This document shows, one piece after another, positions 28,063 through 37,270 of a stretch of DNA of 64,000 bases. How positions within the stretch are numbered: position 1 is the stretch's first letter; the number at the start of each line of letters is the position of its first letter. Both the position numbers and the translations under genes were made by a program. Source of the DNA: Rubrivivax sp. (GTDB taxonomy: Bacteria; Pseudomonadota; Gammaproteobacteria; Burkholderiales; Burkholderiaceae_C); assembly GCA_030681795.1 (NCBI GenBank), contig JAUXRG010000081.1, positions 1-64,000 on the forward strand, given 5' to 3'. The notes under the pieces were generated by a model that did not search any database, was not told the origin of the DNA, and saw only the letters and a list, made by a program, of their open reading frames with translations.

Positions 28063-28937
28063 GCGCCCCCAGACCTGTCGCTTCGCGTCAGGCCCCCCGA
28101 GGGGGTCAAGGAAACTTGGGAACGGCCCGGCGTTTCCTTGAGAGCGCTGCGCCGCGCTGATTCGTAGAGACAGACCGCTGCCGCCGCGGCGACATTGAGC
28201 GACTCCTCGCCTCCCGGCTGGGGGATGCGCACCTGCAGCGCACAGCGCGCCAGCAGCGAGGCCGCAATGCCCTGCCCTTCATGGCCCAGCACCCAGGCGC
28301 AGGGCCAGGGCAGCGGCGCCGCAGGCAATGTGGCGCCGGCGTGCGAACTGGTGGCCACCAGCGGCACCCCCAGGTCGCCCAGCGCGGCTTCGGCCAGCCC
28401 CTCCACCAGCCGCAGCCCGAAGTGCGCCCCCATGCCTGCGCGCAGCACCTTGGGCGACCACAGCGCGACCGTGCCCTTGAGCGCCAGGACCTGGGTGAAC
28501 CCGAAGGCCGCCGCGCTGCGCAGGATGCTGCCCACATTGCCGGCGTCCTGCACCCGGTCGAGCACCACGGTCGCGGCCTGGGCCTGGACCGCAGCGGGTG
28601 GCGGCAGCTCGATCAGGAACCCGATCCGTGGCGGCGACTCGAGCGTGCTGAGCCCGGCGAACAGCGGCGTCGCCACCCTGGCCACGCGCGCGGCGGCCAC
28701 GGCCATCCCGTGCAAGCGCTCGTCTTCCCAGCCCTCGTCGGTGATCACCGCCTGGGTGGCGACGCCACCGCGCGCCAGCAGCGCGGCACAGAGGTGGTCG
28801 CCCTCGATCCAGACCTGGCCCGTGCGGCGATAGGCCGAGCCGTCCTGCGCCAGGCGCCGCAAGCGAACCAGCAGCGGGTTGTCGCGCGAGGTGATGCGCG
28901 AGGTGATGCGCGTGGGCGAACTCGCCTTCTCGGTCAT
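28056..28937 (-). CDS. TrmH/SpoU-family RNA 2'-O-methyltransferase
   Basis: A 293-residue SAM-dependent RNA methyltransferase. An N-terminal substrate-binding region (about 15-110) precedes the SPOUT domain with three family motifs: VVLDRVQDAGNVGSILRSA, WVLGHEGQGI and IPQPGGEESLNVAAAAAVCLYE. The knotted SAM site is intact. The target nucleotide is not known. The last 30 or so residues lie beyond the conserved fold and are encoded by a hairpin-rich element that overlaps the convergent ppsR end. Start at 28937 (MTEKASSP) is chosen after the rnhB stop. Confidence 0.88.
   Translation of the reverse strand: MTEKASSPTRITSRITSRDNPLLVRLRRLAQDGSAYRRTGQVWIEGDHLCAALLARGGVATQAVITDEGWEDERLHGMAVAAARVARVATPLFAGLSTLESPPRIGFLIELPPPAAVQAQAATVVLDRVQDAGNVGSILRSAAAFGFTQVLALKGTVALWSPKVLRAGMGAHFGLRLVEGLAEAALGDLGVPLVATSSHAGATLPAAPLPWPCAWVLGHEGQGIAASLLARCALQVRIPQPGGEESLNVAAAAAVCLYESARRSALKETPGRSQVSLTPSGGLTRSDRSGGAQ
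28093..28140. repeat. Tandem hairpin element at ppsR/trmH convergence
   Basis: Two adjacent inverted repeats: CCCCC-GA-GGGGG at 28094-28105, and a 9-bp stem CAAGGAAAC (28107-28115) with GTTTCCTTG (28132-28140). They lie 30-80 bp after the ppsR stop and inside the 3' end of the methyltransferase frame. The style matches GC-rich intergenic repeats I associate with Comamonadaceae genomes; it may terminate ppsR transcription. Confidence 0.5.
28885..28908. repeat. 12-bp tandem duplication inside trmH-family gene
   Basis: Two exact copies of CGCGAGGTGATG encode a repeated Ile-Thr-Ser-Arg unit (ITSRITSRD) near the methyltransferase N terminus. It probably arose by slippage. Confidence 0.8.
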
Positions 28938-28951
28938 CGGCGCGGTGGGGT

Positions 28952-29575
28952 TCAGCCGCGTGCCAGGACGGCGCGCACGGGCGCGAAGCTGCGCCGGTGC
29001 GCGACGCACGGCCCGTGGGCCTGCAGTGCCGCCAGGTGCGCGGGCGTCGGGTAGCCCTTGTGCGTGGCAAAGCCGTAGGCCGGGTGCTGTGCATGCAATT
29101 CGAGGCAGAGGCGGTCGCGCTCGACCTTGGCAAGAATCGACGCGGCCGAGATCGCAGCCACCTTGGCATCACCCTTGACGATGGCGGCCACCGGCATCTG
29201 GAGCGAGGGCACGCGGTTGCCGTCCACCACCACGCGCTGCGGCCGCAGCCGCAGGCCCTCCACCGCGCGGCGCATGGCCAGCATCGTGGCTTGCAGGATA
29301 TTCAGCTGGTCGATCTCTTCCACGCTGGCCAGGCCGACGGCACAGCACAGCGCATACGCCCGGATCTCCTCGGACAGGCGCTCGCGCCGGCCCGGCGAGA
29401 GCACTTTCGAATCCGCCAGGCCGCGTATCGGACGCAACTCGTCCAGGATGACCGCAGCCGCCACCACCGGGCCCGCCAGCGGGCCACGCCCGGCCTCGTC
29501 CACGCCGGCCACCAGGGCGGGCAATTCCCAGCCGGGCCCCAGCTGGTCAAGGCGAAAGGATTTGCGCGATGGCAT
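28952..29575 (-). CDS. rnhB: Ribonuclease HII
   Basis: A 207-residue enzyme that cuts the RNA strand of RNA-DNA hybrids and removes single ribonucleotides from DNA. Catalytic acids lie in [15 protein letters not shown] (Asp-Glu) and in VVVDGNRVP, with a further conserved region [12 protein letters not shown]. The start at 29575 ([11 protein letters not shown]) overlaps the 3' end of lpxB by 29 bp. Placement after lpxB is the classical proteobacterial order. Confidence 0.95.
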   Translation of the reverse strand: MPSRKSFRLDQLGPGWELPALVAGVDEAGRGPLAGPVVAAAVILDELRPIRGLADSKVLSPGRRERLSEEIRAYALCCAVGLASVEEIDQLNILQATMLAMRRAVEGLRLRPQRVVVDGNRVPSLQMPVAAIVKGDAKVAAISAASILAKVERDRLCLELHAQHPAYGFATHKGYPTPAHLAALQAHGPCVAHRRSFAPVRAVLARG

Positions 29576-30710
29576 CGGTGGCACAGCGCGCCGTGTCGCG
29601 CTTGAGCAGTTGATGGAGTTCTTCGAATCGACGCACGACGCGCTCGCGCCCGGCGGTGGCATCCAGCGCAGCCAGCGTGGCATCGGCCAGCAGGTCGGGG
29701 CGGCAGCGTTCCTGGATCAGCTCAGGCACGATGAATTCGCGACACAGGATATTGGGCAGGCCCACCCAGGGCTGGTACTTCATGCGCTTCATGATCTGCC
29801 AGCTCAGCGGGTGCATCCGGTAGCCGATGACCATGGGCCGCTTGAACAGCGCCGCTTCCAGCGTGGCGGTGCCGCTGGCGATGAGCGTCACGTCGCAAGC
29901 CGCCAGCGCGGCGTGCGAGCGGCCGTCGAGCACCTGCAGCGGCACGCCCTGGGCATGCGCGGCGATCAAGGGCTCGAGCTGCGCGCGCAGCCCCGGCGCC
30001 GCCGGAAGCACAAAACGCAGGCCCGGGCGCAGCCGGTGCAGACGGGCGACGGTCTGCAGGAAGGTGGGCGCGATGTACTCGATCTCCGAGCGCCGGCTGC
30101 CCGGCAGCACGGCAACCACGCTGTCGGTCTCGGCCAGGCCGAGCGCAGTGCGGCTGGCCGCGCGCGGCGGCGTCAAGGGGATGGCATCGGCCAGTGGATG
30201 GCCCACGAAGGTGGCGGCCACGCCGTGCACGCGCAGCAATTCGGGCTCGAACGGGAACAGGCACAGCACGTGGTCGCAGCTCGCGGCCATCTTGGCAGCC
30301 CGGCCGCCCCGCCAGGCCCAGATCGAGGGGCAGACGAAGTGGATGGTCTTCAGGCCCTGCGCCTTCAGCCGGGCCTCCAGGCCCAGGTTGAAGTCAGGCG
30401 CATCGACACCGATGAAGGCGGCCGGGCGCTCGCGCAGCAGGCGCTGCGCGAGCTGGTCGCGAATGCCGGCGATTTCGCGGTAGTGGCGCAAGACCTCGAC
30501 ATAGCCGCGCACCGCCAGCTTCTCGTGCGGCCACCAGGCCTCGAAGCCCTGCTCGGCCATGCGCGGGCCACCGATGCCCGCGGTTTGCAGCCTCGGCCAG
30601 CGTTGGCGCAGGCCGCCGAGCAAGAGGCTGGCGAGCAAGTCGCCCGAAGCCTCGCCGGCGACCATGGCCAGTTGCAAGGGCTGCGGGCCGGGTTCGCCGG
30701 ATTCGCTCAA
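29547..30710 (-). CDS. lpxB: Lipid-A-disaccharide synthase
   Basis: A 387-residue glycosyltransferase (GT19) that joins UDP-2,3-diacylglucosamine and lipid X into the lipid A disaccharide at the inner membrane. Visible family motifs include [15 protein letters not shown] near the N terminus, [30 protein letters not shown] and [11 protein letters not shown]. It overlaps lpxA by 4 bp (ATGA) and rnhB by 29 bp. Confidence 0.97.
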   Translation of the reverse strand: MSESGEPGPQPLQLAMVAGEASGDLLASLLLGGLRQRWPRLQTAGIGGPRMAEQGFEAWWPHEKLAVRGYVEVLRHYREIAGIRDQLAQRLLRERPAAFIGVDAPDFNLGLEARLKAQGLKTIHFVCPSIWAWRGGRAAKMAASCDHVLCLFPFEPELLRVHGVAATFVGHPLADAIPLTPPRAASRTALGLAETDSVVAVLPGSRRSEIEYIAPTFLQTVARLHRLRPGLRFVLPAAPGLRAQLEPLIAAHAQGVPLQVLDGRSHAALAACDVTLIASGTATLEAALFKRPMVIGYRMHPLSWQIMKRMKYQPWVGLPNILCREFIVPELIQERCRPDLLADATLAALDATAGRERVVRRFEELHQLLKRDTARCATDAIAQILSP

Positions 30711-31495
30711 CGTGCGATCCCGCGGGTCGACGCGGCCAGGAACTCGAGCAGCAGTTGCACATCGGCGTCACCCCCCTGGCCCGTGCCCTGCAACGCCGCG
30801 ATCGCTTCGCGCGCGCGCTCCAGCGTCAGGCCGTCGCGGTACAGCAGGCGGTGCATCTGTTTGACCCGCGCGATTCGCTCGCGCGAGAAGCCGCGCCGGC
30901 GCAGGCCTTCGACGTTGAAGCCGGAGACCGCCAGCGGGTTGCCGTTGGCCGTCATGAAAGGCGGGATGTCCTGCGCGACACGGCTCTGGAAGCCCGCTAT
31001 CGCGTGCGCGCCGACCCGGCAGAACTGGTGCACGCCCGTGAGCCCACCGATGATCACCCAGTCGCCGATGTGCACATGGCCCGCCAGCGTGGCGTTGTTG
31101 GCCAGGATCACGTGGTGGCCCAGCTGCACGTCGTGCGCGATATGCACGTAGGCCATCACCCAGTTGTCGTCACCGACGCGGGTCACGCCGGCATCCTGCA
31201 CCGTGCCACGGTTGAAAGTGCAGAACTCGCGAATCGTATTGCGGTCGCCGATGTGCAGCTCGGTGGGCTCGCCGCCGTACTTCATATCCTGCGGCGCGCC
31301 GCCCAGCACCGCATGCGAATGGACACGGTTGTCGCGGCCGATGCGGCAGGGGCCCTCGATGACGCAGTGCGCGCCTATGGTGGTGCCTTCGCCCACCTGC
31401 ACGCCGGCGCCGATCACGGCATACGGCCCCACGCGGACCGTGCCCGCCAGCTCGGCCGCGGGATCGACGAGGGCGGTCGAGTGGATGGTCGTCAT
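30707..31495 (-). CDS. lpxA: UDP-N-acetylglucosamine acyltransferase
   Basis: A 262-residue trimeric left-handed beta-helix enzyme that transfers the first hydroxyacyl chain from acyl carrier protein in lipid A synthesis. Hexapeptide repeats run from about residue 15 to 190, with the catalytic histidine region [19 protein letters not shown] and [15 protein letters not shown]. An 80-bp structured gap separates it from fabZ, and its ATG lies immediately beside an 8-bp inverted repeat with only a weak Shine-Dalgarno sequence. Confidence 0.97.
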   Translation of the reverse strand: MTTIHSTALVDPAAELAGTVRVGPYAVIGAGVQVGEGTTIGAHCVIEGPCRIGRDNRVHSHAVLGGAPQDMKYGGEPTELHIGDRNTIREFCTFNRGTVQDAGVTRVGDDNWVMAYVHIAHDVQLGHHVILANNATLAGHVHIGDWVIIGGLTGVHQFCRVGAHAIAGFQSRVAQDIPPFMTANGNPLAVSGFNVEGLRRRGFSRERIARVKQMHRLLYRDGLTLERAREAIAALQGTGQGGDADVQLLLEFLAASTRGIAR

Positions 31496-31496
31496 C

Positions 31497-31570
31497 TCAG
31501 TGGTGCCCGGCCGCCCGAAACCACTGAGCGCCCCCTCGGGGGGCAGCGAGCGATAGCGAGCGTGGGGGCT
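31497..31570. repeat. Composite hairpin element between fabZ and lpxA
   Basis: Two structures fill the 80-bp gap. The first is an 8-bp stem, TCAGTGGT (31497-31504) with ACCACTGA (31520-31527), directly next to the lpxA start. The second, 31527-31570, is an imperfect palindrome with CCCCCT-CGGGGGG, a GCGAGCGATAGCGAGC internal repeat and a closing GGGGGC. It resembles the GC-rich element at 28093-28140 and intergenic repeats I associate with Comamonadaceae. Confidence 0.6.
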
Positions 31571-31575
31571 TCATG

Positions 31576-32019
31576 TCAGGTGGGCGAGACCTTGCGCATG
31601 GTGCACATCAGATCGGCCTCGACGGCAATATGGCCGTCGACCGTGGCGCGGGTCTTGTAGCGGTAGATGCCGGACTTCACGCGGTCGATGGTCGCTTCCA
31701 GGATCAGTTGGTCGCCCGGGCCCACCGGGCGCTTGAAGCGCGCCTTGTCGATGCCGGCGAAGTAGACCACCGTATCGTCACCGGGTTCGGTGTCCGCGGA
31801 CTCAAAGGACAGCAGCGCCGCGGCCTGCGCCAGGGCCTCCAGCGTCAGCACGCCGGGCATCACCGGCCGCGCGGGAAAGTGCCCCACGAAGAACGGCTCG
31901 TTGATGGTGACGTTCTTCAACGCCTTGATGCGCACATGCTTCTCGATCTCGAGCACCCGGTCCACCAGAAGGAAGGGGTAGCGGTGCGGCAGCATGCGCA
32001 GGATGCGTTGGATGTCCAT
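31576..32019 (-). CDS. fabZ: 3-hydroxyacyl-ACP dehydratase FabZ
   Basis: A 147-residue hot-dog fold enzyme that dehydrates 3-hydroxyacyl-ACP in fatty acid elongation. The active-site His is in [15 protein letters not shown] and the catalytic Glu in [17 protein letters not shown]. It lies 5 bp after lpxD, as usual in this cluster, and balances fatty acid supply against the LpxA/LpxD use of hydroxyacyl-ACP. Confidence 0.97.
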   Translation of the reverse strand: MDIQRILRMLPHRYPFLLVDRVLEIEKHVRIKALKNVTINEPFFVGHFPARPVMPGVLTLEALAQAAALLSFESADTEPGDDTVVYFAGIDKARFKRPVGPGDQLILEATIDRVKSGIYRYKTRATVDGHIAVEADLMCTMRKVSPT

Positions 32020-32024
32020 GGCGT

Positions 32025-33047
32025 TCAGATCTTCCTCTCGAGCGCGCGCAGCCGGTCACGCAGTGCATGCAGTTGCCGCAACGTGGCGGCATTCTTTTCC
32101 CACGAGGCATTGTCATCGAAGGGGAAACTGCCGCTGTACTGGCCGGGCTTGTGGATGGAACGGCTGATCACCGTGGCGGCCGTGATGTGCACATGGTCGA
32201 CGATCTCCAGGTGGCCCAGGATCATGGCGCCACCACCGAAAGTACAGTGCCGGCCGATGCGCGAGCTGCCGGCCACCCCAGCGCATCCGGCAAAGGCACA
32301 GTGCGCGCCCACGTGGACGTTGTGCGCGATCTGCACCAGGTTGTCGAGCTTGACGCCGTCTTCGAGCACGGTGTCCTGGAGCGCGCCGCGGTCTATGCAG
32401 GTATTGGCGCCGATCTCGACATCGTCACCGATCGCCACGGCACCCAGCTGCTCGATCTTTTCCCAACGCCCCTCGCTGGGCGCAAAGCCAAATCCGTCGG
32501 CACCGATCACCGCGCCGCTGTGGATGATGCCGCGCCGGCCGATGCGGCAGTCTTCGCCCACCACGACGCGGGGCTTGAGCACCGTGCCCTCGCCCACCCA
32601 GGCCCCCGCGCCGACGTGGCTGTGCGGGCCAATCACCGCGCCGGGCCCTATCCTGGCCCCGCGACCCACGAAGGCCAGGGCCCCGACCGAAGCGGTGGAG
32701 TCGATGACCGCGCCCGCCTCGACCACTGCCGCGGGGTGCACGCCGCGCTCGGCAGGTGCGCGGGTTTGCGCCGCCCACCATTGAGTGAGACGGGCAAATG
32801 CCAGGTAGGGATCGGTGCAGACGATGGTGGCGCCGCGCGCGACAGCCGCGTCCCGCATGGCCGGGCCGACGATCACGCAGCCGGCTCCCGAAGTGGCCAG
32901 CTGTGCCTTGTAGTGCGGGTTGGCGAGGAACGAGAGCGTCTGTCCATCGGCCGCCTCCAGCGGCCCGATGCGAGTGATGGTCAGCTCGGCGTCGCCGACC
33001 AACTCGCCGGCGAGGCGCTCGCTCAGCTCACCGAGACGAACGCGCAC
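32025..33047 (-). CDS. lpxD: UDP-3-O-acylglucosamine N-acyltransferase
   Basis: A 340-residue trimeric acyltransferase that adds the second hydroxyacyl chain in lipid A synthesis. The N-terminal uridine-binding domain (about 1-100) has the [11 protein letters not shown] motif. The beta-helix domain (about 105-300) carries hexapeptide repeats and the catalytic-His region [14 protein letters not shown]; a C-terminal helix follows. The start is GTG at 33047, 22 bp after skp. Confidence 0.96.
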   Translation of the reverse strand: MRVRLGELSERLAGELVGDAELTITRIGPLEAADGQTLSFLANPHYKAQLATSGAGCVIVGPAMRDAAVARGATIVCTDPYLAFARLTQWWAAQTRAPAERGVHPAAVVEAGAVIDSTASVGALAFVGRGARIGPGAVIGPHSHVGAGAWVGEGTVLKPRVVVGEDCRIGRRGIIHSGAVIGADGFGFAPSEGRWEKIEQLGAVAIGDDVEIGANTCIDRGALQDTVLEDGVKLDNLVQIAHNVHVGAHCAFAGCAGVAGSSRIGRHCTFGGGAMILGHLEIVDHVHITAATVISRSIHKPGQYSGSFPFDDNASWEKNAATLRQLHALRDRLRALERKI

Positions 33048-33069
33048 TGTCGCGAGCCGCCTGCGGGCG

Positions 33070-33591
33070 TCACTTGCCCGGCGTGGCAGGCGTGTTGAGG
33101 ATCTTGATCACCTTGTCGGTGATGTCGACGCGCGAGCTGGCGAAGACGACCTCCTGCAGGATCACGTCGTATTTCTCGGCGTCGAAGATCTGGCGGATGA
33201 CGCGGTTGGCCCGCTCCACGACACCGGCGAGTTCCTCGTTGCGGCGCTGGTTCAGATCTTCCTGGAACTCGCGGCGCTTGCGCTGCATGTCGCGGTCCTG
33301 ATCGACGAGTTCGCGCTGGCGCCGTGTGCGCTCGGTTTCGGAAAGCGTGGGCGCATCCTTCTCGAGCTTGTCGGCCGAGGCCTTGAGCTTGGCCGTCGCA
33401 TCGTTGAGTTCGCGCTCGCGCTTGCCGAACTCGGCTTCGAGCTTGGCCTGCGCCGCCTTGGCGGGTGTGGCCTCGCGCAGCACGCGCTCGCTGTTCACAT
33501 AACCGATCTTGAGTTCCTGCGCGGCGGCAGGGGACACGGCGGCCACCGCCATGGCGGCGGCGGCGAAGCACTGGAGAGCGAACGTCTTCAT
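33070..33591 (-). CDS. skp: Periplasmic chaperone Skp/OmpH
   Basis: A 173-residue periplasmic chaperone for outer membrane proteins. A signal peptide (residues 1-24, cleavage after SPAAA) precedes [12 protein letters not shown], then a long charged coiled coil (about 45-120) that forms the tentacles, and a C-terminal strand region. Its ATG overlaps the bamA stop by 1 nt (TGATG), so it is coupled to bamA, whose product receives its clients. Confidence 0.93.
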   Translation of the reverse strand: MKTFALQCFAAAAMAVAAVSPAAAQELKIGYVNSERVLREATPAKAAQAKLEAEFGKRERELNDATAKLKASADKLEKDAPTLSETERTRRQRELVDQDRDMQRKRREFQEDLNQRRNEELAGVVERANRVIRQIFDAEKYDVILQEVVFASSRVDITDKVIKILNTPATPGK

Positions 33592-35897
33592 CAGAAGGCA
33601 GTCCCGATCTGGAATTGGAAGCGTTGGATTCTATCGTTGCGCTGGATCTTCAGAGGCACGCCCCAGCTGAGCTTGAGAGGACCCACCGGCGAGATCCATG
33701 ACAGCCCGATGCCGGCCGACGACCGGATCGATTCGGCGGTGGCGGTTTCATCTTCGCGCCAGACATTGCCGGCATCCGCGAACATGAACATGCGCAGTGA
33801 CTTGTCGTTGCCGCTGCCCGGCACGGGGAAGTAGAGCTCGGTATTCACGTTCAGGCGCTTGGCGCCGCCGATGTAGGCGCCGGTCGGGTCCACCACCCCG
33901 AGCGAGCCCTGCTCGAAGACGCGCACCGTGCCCAGGCCGCCGCCGTAGAAATTCTTGAATACCGGGAACGGCTTGCCGCCCAGGCCCTTGCCCAGGCCGA
34001 TTTCGGCGTTCAGGCCGATGGACATGCGCCACGGCAGTTGCCAGTACTCCTGGTACTGCAGGTTGGTGCGCAGGTAGCGCACATCGCCGGCCACGGCCCA
34101 TTCGAAATTCACGCGCTGGTAGCGGCCCGCGGTGGGCACGAGCACGCTGTCGCGGGCGTCGCGTGCCCAGCCCACGGTGAGCGGGAAGGAGTTGGTCTTG
34201 TCGCCGTAGAGCACGCGGTAGTTCAGGTACGACAGCGGGATGCCGGTGGACGCGCCGATTTCCGTGCGCTCGAATCCCAGGCCCACGAATACCGTGTCGT
34301 ATTCGGAGAAAGGCACACCGAAGCGGACCGACGCGCCCGGTGTCTTCAGGTCGTAGGCATCGCCCAGGCTGTTGAAAGGGCGGCTGGTGCGATAGAAGAC
34401 ATCGATGGCCCGGGAGATGCCGTCCACCGTCCAGTACGGGTCGACCGTGCTCACCACCAGCGTGCGGTTGTATTTGCTGGTATTGACTTCGATGCCCATG
34501 TAGTTGCCCGAGCCGAAGGCGTTCTCCTGCTTGACCGAGGCCGTGAAGCTGAACTTCTCGGCGTTGGAGTAACCCGCGCCGACCATCAGGTTGCCGGTGG
34601 GTTTTTCGGTCACGTTGACGACCAGGTCCACCTGGTCGGGCGAGCCCGCCACCTCGTTGGTCTCGACCTCGACTTCCTTGAAGTAGCCCAGCCGGTCCAC
34701 GCGTTCCTTGGACAACTTGATCAGGCCCCCGTCGTACCAGGCGCCTTCGAGCTGGCGGAATTCGCGCCGAACGACTTCGTCCCGGCTACGCGTGTTGCCC
34801 GCCACATCGATGCGTCGCACATAGACCCGGCGCTGCGGCTCGGCCGTGAAGACCACCGCCACCTGCCCGGTGGCGCGATCGATCTCCGGGCGCGGCTCGA
34901 TGCGGGCAAAGGCGTAGCCATACAGGCCGAACAGATCCTGGAAACGCTTGGAGGTCTCGGCCACGGCGTCGCCGCGGTAGGGCTGCCCGGGACGCAGCAG
35001 CACGAAGGCCTGGAACTCCTTCTCCTTGCCCAGGTAGTCGCCTTCCAGCCGCACCGAGGTGACGGTGTAGGGCTGGCCCTCCTTGATCGAGATGGCGATG
35101 GAGATGGTCTGCTTGTCGGGCGAGATCGTGACCTGCGTGGACTCGACGGCAAACTCGAGGTAACCGCGGTTGACGTAGTAGGCGCGCAGCTTCTCCAGGT
35201 CGGAGTTGAGCTTGCTGCGCGCATAGCGATCGGACTTGCTGTACCAGGTGAACCAGCCGCCGGGCGTGAGTTCGAACAGGCTCAGCAGCGTGGACTCCGA
35301 GAACGCCGAGGCACCGACGATGCGGATGTCCTTGATGCGCGCGGCGTCGCCCTCGGTCATCGTGAAGGTCACGTTGACGCGGTTGCGTTCCAGCGGCGTG
35401 ACGGTGGTCACGACCTCGGCGCCGTAGAGGCTGCGGCTCAGGTACTGACGCTTGATTTCCTGCTCGGCGCGGTCGATCAGCGCGCGGTCGAAAGGCAGGC
35501 CCTCGCCGATGCCGGAATCGCGCAGGGACTTGGTCAGCGGGTCCTTGTCGAACTCCTTCAGGCCGACGAAGGTGACGCTGCCGATGATGGATCGCTCGTC
35601 GACGATGACCACCGCCACGGCGCCTTCGATCTCGATGCGCACGTCCTTGAACAGGCCCGTGGCGAAGAGCGCGCGCAAAGCCGCCGAGCCCTTGTCGTCG
35701 GTGTAGGTGTCGCCGATGCGAAAGGGCAGCGCCGCGAACACGCTACCGGGGTCGGTGCGCTGCAGACCCTCGACGCGGATGTCCTTGATCAGGAAGGGCG
35801 CGACGGCCCACGCCGAAGGCACGGCGGCGGCGGACGCAAGCGCCACCATGAGGGCCGCGGCGGGGCGCAGCGGTCCGAAAGGGAAGACAGGGAGCAT
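33591..35897 (-). CDS. bamA: Outer membrane protein assembly factor BamA
   Basis: A 768-residue Omp85 protein, core of the BAM complex. A signal peptide (about 1-31, ending SAWA) is followed by five POTRA domains (about 35-425, with FIKDIRVEGLQRTDPG style repeats) and a 16-strand barrel. The barrel has the conserved VRFGVPFSEYD and GLGFERTEIG, and the chain ends in a strand with the terminal Phe (FQIGTAF) typical of outer membrane proteins. It lies 5 bp after rseP and overlaps skp. Confidence 0.98.
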   Translation of the reverse strand: MLPVFPFGPLRPAAALMVALASAAAVPSAWAVAPFLIKDIRVEGLQRTDPGSVFAALPFRIGDTYTDDKGSAALRALFATGLFKDVRIEIEGAVAVVIVDERSIIGSVTFVGLKEFDKDPLTKSLRDSGIGEGLPFDRALIDRAEQEIKRQYLSRSLYGAEVVTTVTPLERNRVNVTFTMTEGDAARIKDIRIVGASAFSESTLLSLFELTPGGWFTWYSKSDRYARSKLNSDLEKLRAYYVNRGYLEFAVESTQVTISPDKQTISIAISIKEGQPYTVTSVRLEGDYLGKEKEFQAFVLLRPGQPYRGDAVAETSKRFQDLFGLYGYAFARIEPRPEIDRATGQVAVVFTAEPQRRVYVRRIDVAGNTRSRDEVVRREFRQLEGAWYDGGLIKLSKERVDRLGYFKEVEVETNEVAGSPDQVDLVVNVTEKPTGNLMVGAGYSNAEKFSFTASVKQENAFGSGNYMGIEVNTSKYNRTLVVSTVDPYWTVDGISRAIDVFYRTSRPFNSLGDAYDLKTPGASVRFGVPFSEYDTVFVGLGFERTEIGASTGIPLSYLNYRVLYGDKTNSFPLTVGWARDARDSVLVPTAGRYQRVNFEWAVAGDVRYLRTNLQYQEYWQLPWRMSIGLNAEIGLGKGLGGKPFPVFKNFYGGGLGTVRVFEQGSLGVVDPTGAYIGGAKRLNVNTELYFPVPGSGNDKSLRMFMFADAGNVWREDETATAESIRSSAGIGLSWISPVGPLKLSWGVPLKIQRNDRIQRFQFQIGTAF

Positions 35898-35902
35898 GGG
35901 CT

Positions 35903-37270
35903 TCAGTGCAGACCCAACAGGCGGGTCACGTCGTTGAACAGGGCGACTGACATCATCATCAACAGCACGACGATGCCGCCGCGTTGCAGCCGGGCCAGCC
36001 AGAGGTCAGAGACCGGGCGGCCGGTGACGCCCTCGAAAATGTAATACATCAGGTGACCCCCATCGAGCATGGGCAGCGGCAAGAGGTTGAGCACACCCAG
36101 GCTCACGCTCACCAGCGCCAGGAAACCCAGGTAGAAGGTCAGTCCCTTGCTGACCGACTGCCCGGCGTAGTCGGCGATCGTCAGCGGCCCGCTGAGGTTC
36201 TTCAGCGAGGCCTCGCCCACCAGCATGCGGCCCAGCATCTTCACCGTGAGCGCGGAAACTTCCCAGGTGCGCAGCGCCCCCTTTTGCAGACCTTCGAGCG
36301 GGCCGTGGCGCACCGTCACGCGCTGCGGCGGCTGCCCCGGCACGGCGTCGACGCGGCCAAAGGCCTGGCCGCCTTCGTGGATGACGCGCGGTGTCACGCT
36401 GAAGCTCAGCGCGCGCCCATCGCGCTCGACGACCCAAGGCTGCGCCACGGCCTGGCCGTCGCGAACGCTGCCGCGCACGAGCTCGACGATGCTCTTGGCA
36501 TCGACGATGGGCACGCCGCCCAGCGACAGCACTCGGTCGCCACGGCGCAGGCCGGCGCTGGCGGCCGGGCCCGCGGGCTTGACCTCGCCGAGCACCGGCT
36601 CGCTGTACGGCCCCCCCAGCCCGACCTTCTGCGCCAGCTTGGCGTCGATGTCCTGGGTCTCCAGGCTGGACAGGTCGAGCCTGAGGTCGCGCGGGGCGCG
36701 GCCGTCGCGGTCCGTCACCTGCAGCCGCAGGGGCTGGCGCCCCAGCGCCGCCTGGGCCACCTGCCAGCCCAGGTCGGTCAGCGAGGACACTTCCTGCCAA
36801 TCGCCGTCGTCGCCGGCCACCGAGTGCACCCAGTCGCCGGCGCGCAGACCGGCCTTCTCCGCCACGCTGCCGGCCACCGGCGGGCCCAGCAGCGCCTTGG
36901 GCTCCTCGATGCCGATCCAGTGTGCTGCGGCATAGAGCAGCACGGCCAGCGCCAGGTTCGCCAGCGGCCCGGCGACCACGATGGCGGCGCGGTTGCGCAA
37001 GGGCTGTCGATCGAAGGCGCGCGGGAGATCGGCGGCGTCAACCGGGCCTTCGCGCTCATCGAGCATGCGCACGTAGCCCCCCAAGGGCAGCGCGCAGACG
37101 ACGAATTCCGTGGCCTGCGGGGAACTCTGGCGGCGCCAGAGCACGCGGCCGAAGCCCACCGAGAAACGCAGCACCTTCACGCCACAGGCCACCGCCACGC
37201 GGTAGTGGCCGTACTCGTGCACGATGATGAGCACGCCCAGCGTGAAGATGAAGGCCAGCACGGTGGTCAC
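35903..37270 (-). CDS. rseP: Site-2 intramembrane protease RseP
   Basis: A 455-residue zinc metalloprotease of the inner membrane that cleaves the anti-sigma factor RseA in the sigma-E envelope stress pathway and clears signal peptides. The zinc motif HEYGH is at residues 18-22 in the first membrane helix, the LPMLDGGH motif near the C terminus supplies the third ligand, and two PDZ domains lie between (about 110-290). It overlaps dxr by 4 bp (ATGA) and precedes bamA, whose faults trigger the same stress response. Confidence 0.96.
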   Translation of the reverse strand: MTTVLAFIFTLGVLIIVHEYGHYRVAVACGVKVLRFSVGFGRVLWRRQSSPQATEFVVCALPLGGYVRMLDEREGPVDAADLPRAFDRQPLRNRAAIVVAGPLANLALAVLLYAAAHWIGIEEPKALLGPPVAGSVAEKAGLRAGDWVHSVAGDDGDWQEVSSLTDLGWQVAQAALGRQPLRLQVTDRDGRAPRDLRLDLSSLETQDIDAKLAQKVGLGGPYSEPVLGEVKPAGPAASAGLRRGDRVLSLGGVPIVDAKSIVELVRGSVRDGQAVAQPWVVERDGRALSFSVTPRVIHEGGQAFGRVDAVPGQPPQRVTVRHGPLEGLQKGALRTWEVSALTVKMLGRMLVGEASLKNLSGPLTIADYAGQSVSKGLTFYLGFLALVSVSLGVLNLLPLPMLDGGHLMYYIFEGVTGRPVSDLWLARLQRGGIVVLLMMMSVALFNDVTRLLGLH

